This document shows positions 46,701-52,700 of a stretch of 64,000 nt of DNA, in pieces. The notes under the pieces were generated by a model, which was not told where the DNA came from, ran no database searches, and saw only the letters and a list, made by a program, of their open reading frames with translations. The number at the start of each line of letters is the position of its first letter. The first letter of the stretch is position 1. Origin of the DNA: Eopsaltria australis (Eukaryota; Chordata; Aves; Passeriformes; Petroicidae); assembly GCA_034509425.1 (NCBI GenBank), contig JAVTVJ010000071.1:248001-312000 (forward strand), written 5' to 3'. The position numbers and the translations under genes are program-made.

Positions 46701-49700
46701 GGTTTTGTGAAGCCCCTTTCAGAAAGCTCCAGGAGCATTGAGAAGCCTCCAGGACTGGGTGAGTGTGACCCTGACAGAGTGATGGTCAAGCTGGTGCTGT
46801 CCAAATGAGGCTCCTTCCCTGTGTGTAGGTGCACAGCCCATGTTGTGGGAAGCTCTTTATTCTGGGGCTGGTTTAATGGCCCTCAGTCTCTCTCAATGGA
46901 TTAATTGGCTTCAAACTTCAGCAGTGGCTCTGGGCAAGACAAGCTGGAGAGATCAGTGTGGACACCGCGGTTTGACATCCATCAGGGCAGGGGGTGGATC
47001 AGGGAGCAGAGTCTCTGTGGGGCCCTGTGTGCCTCGGGGACAGGGGGGTCACTGCCCCCTACACAGGTGTGTCACCTGTCCACCTCTGGGTCCCTGCTGC
47101 TCCTGCAGGCTGGCATCAGAGCAGAGGAAACACCCTGCCCATGTCAGAAGCCACTGGCTGCTCCTGCTGTGAGCACTGCGAGGTGGGGAATTACCGTGCA
47201 GGCTGTGGTGTGGAAACATCTCCTGTCCTGCAGCAGGACAGACCTCAGCATGCCACCAGGCTGCCTTGGCCTCGCCAGCCTTCTGCAAACAAATGCCTCT
47301 TCCTCTGCTAGCAGAACTCTGCTCAGAACAGTTTGTTTTGAGTCAGGTTGTGTTTTGGAGTCACTGGCCAGTTGCTATGTTCCCGTGGCCGCCCGCCTGC
47401 CTGCCTGGAGGAGCTCGCCCCTTCCCTGGCCCCAGCGGGACTCTCAGCCACACCCAGCTCCTTTTTTTGGGGTGTTTGTGTCTTTCACCAAATGTAGACA
47501 AATAGATCCAAGAGTTCCAATCCTGGTAACTGCTCCACAGCTCCTTCCAGTCACATTCCTGCTATGGGGTTAATGAGGGACACTCTGCTGTCCTTGCAGC
47601 CTTTCCTTCTCCCAGAGTAATTCAGCTGTGCAGGAGTTTCTCCTTCCCTGGTGGGGTTTCAGGGCTCACTGGCTCACCCTCCCTGTCCCAGCACAGAACC
47701 AGCTGCCCCTCTGCATTAGGGATAACAGATACGGTTGTGTTAATTTAGGAGGCAGAAGCATTTCGTGGTTTTATTTCTGTGGGTGTAAAACAAATAAACC
47801 ATAAAATCCCCACCCCAAACCAACCCCACAGCGCAACCAGAGATGGACACTTGGTGCTTCAGTGGAAAAATACAGGTTAAGCCAAAACAAATCAGAACTG
47901 AGTGTTCAGGCTACAACTTAGTCTGAGCTGCAGCTCTATATTTAAACATGGTATTTTTGTATTTTAATAATTAACCAGTGGGAAAGAACAGCCTAAAAAA
48001 CTGTAGTGTAGGCTATTTTCAAGGTATCTTCTCTCCAGCCCCATGTCCATGCTGGAGTGCAGCTGAGGAAAGAAAGGCTGCAGAGGACAAGGATGCTCTA
48101 AAGCATTGCTTCCCTCTCCAGGTTTGTCCTTCCCCTCATTTCTCTCTTTGCAGCCTCCTAACAGTTAAATCAAGCTGGCCAGCCATAAAGCCGTGTTTGA
48201 GGTGGTGTGTGAGTCTGTTTGAGGTGTTTGCTTTTCGTGGAGAGCCGAGGGCAGGGCAGGATTTCCCTCTGCATTAACGGCAATAGCTGGGACCGTGCGT
48301 AACCGTGACCGACACTTGGCAGAGGAGGGCTGTGAAAGGTAATCCTCTGCCACGTGATTGTTTCATTTCCATTCAGTTTTATATAGCACAAGGCAATTCC
48401 CTGCTTTTGAGGAAAAGGTCATGGGTGTTTCAGTGCTTCAGTGGCACCTGCAAGTCCTCACGGTGGTGTTGGGACTGCAGAGCTGGCAGTGCTGGGGGCT
48501 GAGCCTGGACAGCATCAAGCTTCTCTCGAATTAGGAGAGGGCAGCACGGTGGAAACAAAGGAACTTGGCCTCAGAGTTAGTTTGCAATTTGAATCCAGCT
48601 AGAGATTCCCAGACAAGGTATAAGAGCAGCTCCAGCTCAGAGATGTACCTTGTCCTGAAGGTGATGGACACCAATCTGCAAAGTTTTATATCCTTAAACT
48701 TCTGGAGCTTGAACTGGATTGACCTCAAGGCCCAAATTGTGCAGCAAACAGTCAGGGTTGTAGCAGTGTCCCAGAAATGCTCTGCAGCTCAGGCTCAGTG
48801 CCTGTCCATGGGAGGGAGTGGAACAGCCAGGGCCCTTGGAGTTACCTGGGAGTGGGGCTGCCTCTGCACCATCCCTGTATTTCCCCCCATAATGTCCTGA
48901 TGGTACTTGAGGGCACTGTGAAATTTGAAGGTTTTGCTGGAGAGCATTTGCTGCTTTGGGGGTTAAACCCATCCGCTTTGGTGGTTCTTGCTGAAATGAA
49001 TCCAGAGGGGCTCAGGTGTCTCCCAGCAGTTCCAGCAAAGGTCATGTTCAAGTCCTGGCTCTGTCCAGGGGCTGAGGAGCAAGGGGTGCTGTTGCCTTAG
49101 GACAGGATCCATGTGTCCAGCGACTCCAAACCCTTCCTAACTGGAGTTTCTTTCTAGATCCTACTTCCCTTTTCTGCTATATGTGTTGGGATTCTGATTG
49201 TTTTCCCAGGCTGATTTTCAATTCTCCCAGTAAATGGGCATTAACCATATTTCAAGCCCAGTAGAGGTGCTCATCCTCATGGTTTTCTGGGGCAGAGAAC
49301 CTAAATCCTTAATAGCTGTTAGAGTTCACACGAGTGCCTTGTCCCTGGTGAGATTTAACACTGCAAGTGCAGAGCCCACTGCTCGCTGCAGCAGGAGGGG
49401 CTTTGTGGAGATCTGCCTTGGTAAGAGGTTTTTTTTTGTTTCACCAAAACCCCCCTGCGGTGGAGCTCAGCTCCAGGCTCCCCCTGAGTGTGGGTGGCAG
49501 TCAGATCCATGCCCCTGGGCATCCCCAGGAGCCCCTCACACCAGTGGGGTCGCTGGGGACTCGAGCAGCTGCACCAAACACAGCATCACGCTGGGAGCCA
49601 GGCAGGGCAGAGGCAGCCAGGGGTGAGGTCCAGGGAAACTTGGACTCCTTCCCCAAATATGTCCTTAAATGACCAGGAGAAAAAAAAAAAGTTGAGTAAG

Positions 49701-52700
49701 AGTTGAGGTTTATTCCCTCACTCTGTGGCCAGTCACTTTGCATTCAGCAGCAACCACTCAGAAGTGCCTTGCAGGGTGTTTGCTTGGGAGATTTCTGTTT
49801 GGGAATCTCACTGCAGGCACTTCTTTCTTTACTTTTTTTTTCTTTTTATTTTCAATTTTTTAAAAATTTTCTGCTCAGTTATAGACTGAAGACTGGGGTA
49901 AGCAACCAGCCCTGAGCCTCTTGAGTGTGTTGTTGCTCTTCGAGGAACAGTGGGGTTCAGTGCTGAGAGTATTGAAGGGTCTGAACTGACCAGCTGAGCT
50001 GCAGTTTTTCAGGTCTTTCCTCTTACAAACCAACCTGGTAATTGTCAGTTCTCCTTCTGCACCACTGCACTTGAAACCTCGATTTACAAATTCTGCTCAA
50101 GAATTGCTTGAAAAGTTTCTCTCCTCATTTAAGGAAGTCTCCTGAAGGTTCATTGGAAATTGCGACTTGCATTAATTTATTCTTTTGTGTGTGTGGCAAA
50201 TGCAGCCATTTCTATGCAGCTCTTAAGTGAACTCAAACAGACCCATTCCAGCAGAGTTTGTACCTTTTCTTCCTCGTTGCCTGAGGTTTGCCTGGGGCTG
50301 GAGACTGTGAATTGCTTCCCTCAGAGATGGAGCTGTCTCCTGCTCCCCCTCCCGGGTCCTTCAGGCATTTGCCCCATGATGCTGCTATCCCAGTGGATCT
50401 GTTTTCAAACCCTTTGGAAGCACCTGCTCCAGTGGGAGCACAGCTCCATGCATAGGGTTGGGAAATGTGGTGGTTTCAATAATAAATCAAGCCAAAACAA
50501 AAATGCCAAACAAACCAGAGTGTGGGGAAGCCAAGCTCCCAGTCTGCTTGCTGGGAAGGAGTTGGTGACAGCATTCCTGCAGCTTCACTGTGTGCTCATA
50601 CAGGGCAAGTGAGGAGTTTGGGGCTCCTTCCTTACCCCCAGACTGTGCTCCAGGGGGATGGTTTTGTTGAAGCTTTTTATTTCCAGGCACTGGCAAGTCT
50701 CTCTGCAGAGACTCAACCTCTGCATATCCCTCCTGAGCCATCCATCCCAGCAAAGACTTACCCAGGCAAGGTGTTCAGGGTACCTCTTCTGATTCAGAGA
50801 TACCTTAACATCCTTTCCTGGATTTCTTCAGCTGTCACGTGGGAGGTGAAACCCTGGGCTGCTTTTGCCTTTTCCTGAGGCTTTATGAATAATGCAACAC
50901 GTGCTTTTTTTTATTTCCAGATTGAAAAGATCATGAGTTCCATCGGTGAAGGCATTGACTTTTCCCAGGAGCAGCACAGGATCTCAGGTAATGTACCCAG
51001 CATGTGTCTGTCTGTCCTGGCTGTGCTCTGCACACAAACAAGGTGCTGGCTCCTGTGTGTGGATGTCTTTAACCTGCTTTGGCTCTGGGAGGGAGAGGAA
51101 TGCTCTGGCACAGGAGGAGCAGACCTGGGTTCCCACATGATGCTCAGAGCTGCTGCCAGCAATTTTAATTCTATACTTCTTGAGAAGATTCCTTTAATTT
51201 TACAGAATGCAGCTGTGGGATTTTCCTCCTGGCCCTTTCCATGAGGGCAGCAGCTGGGCTGAGCAGGGCTGGATGGTGCCAGAGGTGGATCAATGTGGGT
51301 GCCATGGTGGCCGTGCCCTTTGGATGTGGTTAATCTGCCAGGTGCCTCAGGGGGGGTGATCCTGGGCATTCCTGAATGCACCTGCAGGTATCGATACCCA
51401 CTGAACAGGGCTCTTGGAGGACACTTAAAACGTGAGTTCCCTTCTCTGCCTTTGAATCGTGAGCAAAAGCAGAACTCAAGCTTGCTGGAGAGCTGCCACC
51501 ACGAGGGATTCTGTCCTTTTAAATCCTTCACCTCCAGACTGCTGCAGCAGAGCAGCTCTGACTCTGGGTGGGCAGCAGCTCCTCCTGATGAGATGCTAAT
51601 GCAGATCCGCACACGCAGCTCACACGGGCTGTGACAGAGCTCACCTCATATCCATTTGTCACTCAGGTTTTTGCTTAGGTGAGGAGGAACCCACTGTTCC
51701 CAGTGGGAGTTCAGCCTGATTCAGGCTCTGCATTCCAGGGTCAGGTGGCTTTGCAGAGGAGTTGAAGCTCTGTGTGGGTTTGTGCTCCCTGCTCTGCCAG
51801 CCCTCCCTGCACGGGTCCAGGCTGTGATGGATCGATAGCGCCAGGGAAAGGTCTGACATGGAGGGGAGAGGAGGAGCCAGTGCTCCTGCAGACCTGCAGC
51901 TGTGCAGGGAGCTCTCAGCAAGATGGACACCCTGGAGGAGGTGGGCACAGGAGCTGTCATGTCCTGGAGCTGGGGTTTTCCCATGGGCTGTGCTCTGTCA
52001 CGTCGGTTTGGGATCCCTCGTGTGCAGATCATCTGCTGGGTACATTCCCTGTTTGTCCCTCCTTTCCCTGGAGCAGGCAGAGCTCTGACAGCCCCTCACT
52101 GGGAGCTCCCACACATTTGGCTTTTCCTCCACAGGGCTTTGTGGGGCTGCTGTTGTGCTTCAGGTCATGATGAATGTGCAAGGAGCACCAGGGAGCTCCC
52201 CAAATGCTCTCTTATCCTTAAAAACATGGGTGAGCTTTGAGGATACTGGGGCTCCCGACTAGCTTGGGGTGTGGAAAGGTGAAATGCCTTGCTGGCAGTT
52301 CCTGTGGGGATAAGTGTGTTTGGAGCTGGTTGTATGAGCAGTTACTGTGTACAACTGCCTGGTGTCTGGGTAAGGGCTGGCAAGGGTGTCTTGGAGCTTG
52401 GGCAGTCAAGGAACACCATCATTTTTGGGATTCCAAACTCCACCTGCCCTTTTTCTTGAGGGAGTTTAGCCTTGGAAGTGACGTTTGTGTCTCTCTGCAC
52501 CCAATGTCAGCGAGCAGTTGGGGTGATGTTGGTCCAGCACAGCCCACACACTGATTCCATCCTCCAGACAGGTGCAAACTTCACACTAAAGATCATTACT
52601 GAAACAATAACACCTGAAAGCCCCTCCTGAACCCTGGCAGCCTCTTCCTCTCTGTGCTGTGGGAATTGAGAAGAGCCTTGCAGGAGGAGGCACCGTGATG

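Larger units (their letters stand above)
40093..50920 (+). other. ANKS1A: ANKS1A intron 12 (10.8 kb)
   Basis: Second longest complete intron. Contains a CR1 tail (46390-46605), a C16 run (43064-43079) and a 40-bp duplication (45771-45850). Two AT-balanced, motif-dense segments (about 40560-40760 and 43080-43150) look like conserved noncoding sequence. No coding exon or RNA gene is recognised. The acceptor is tttttatttccag. Confidence 0.82.
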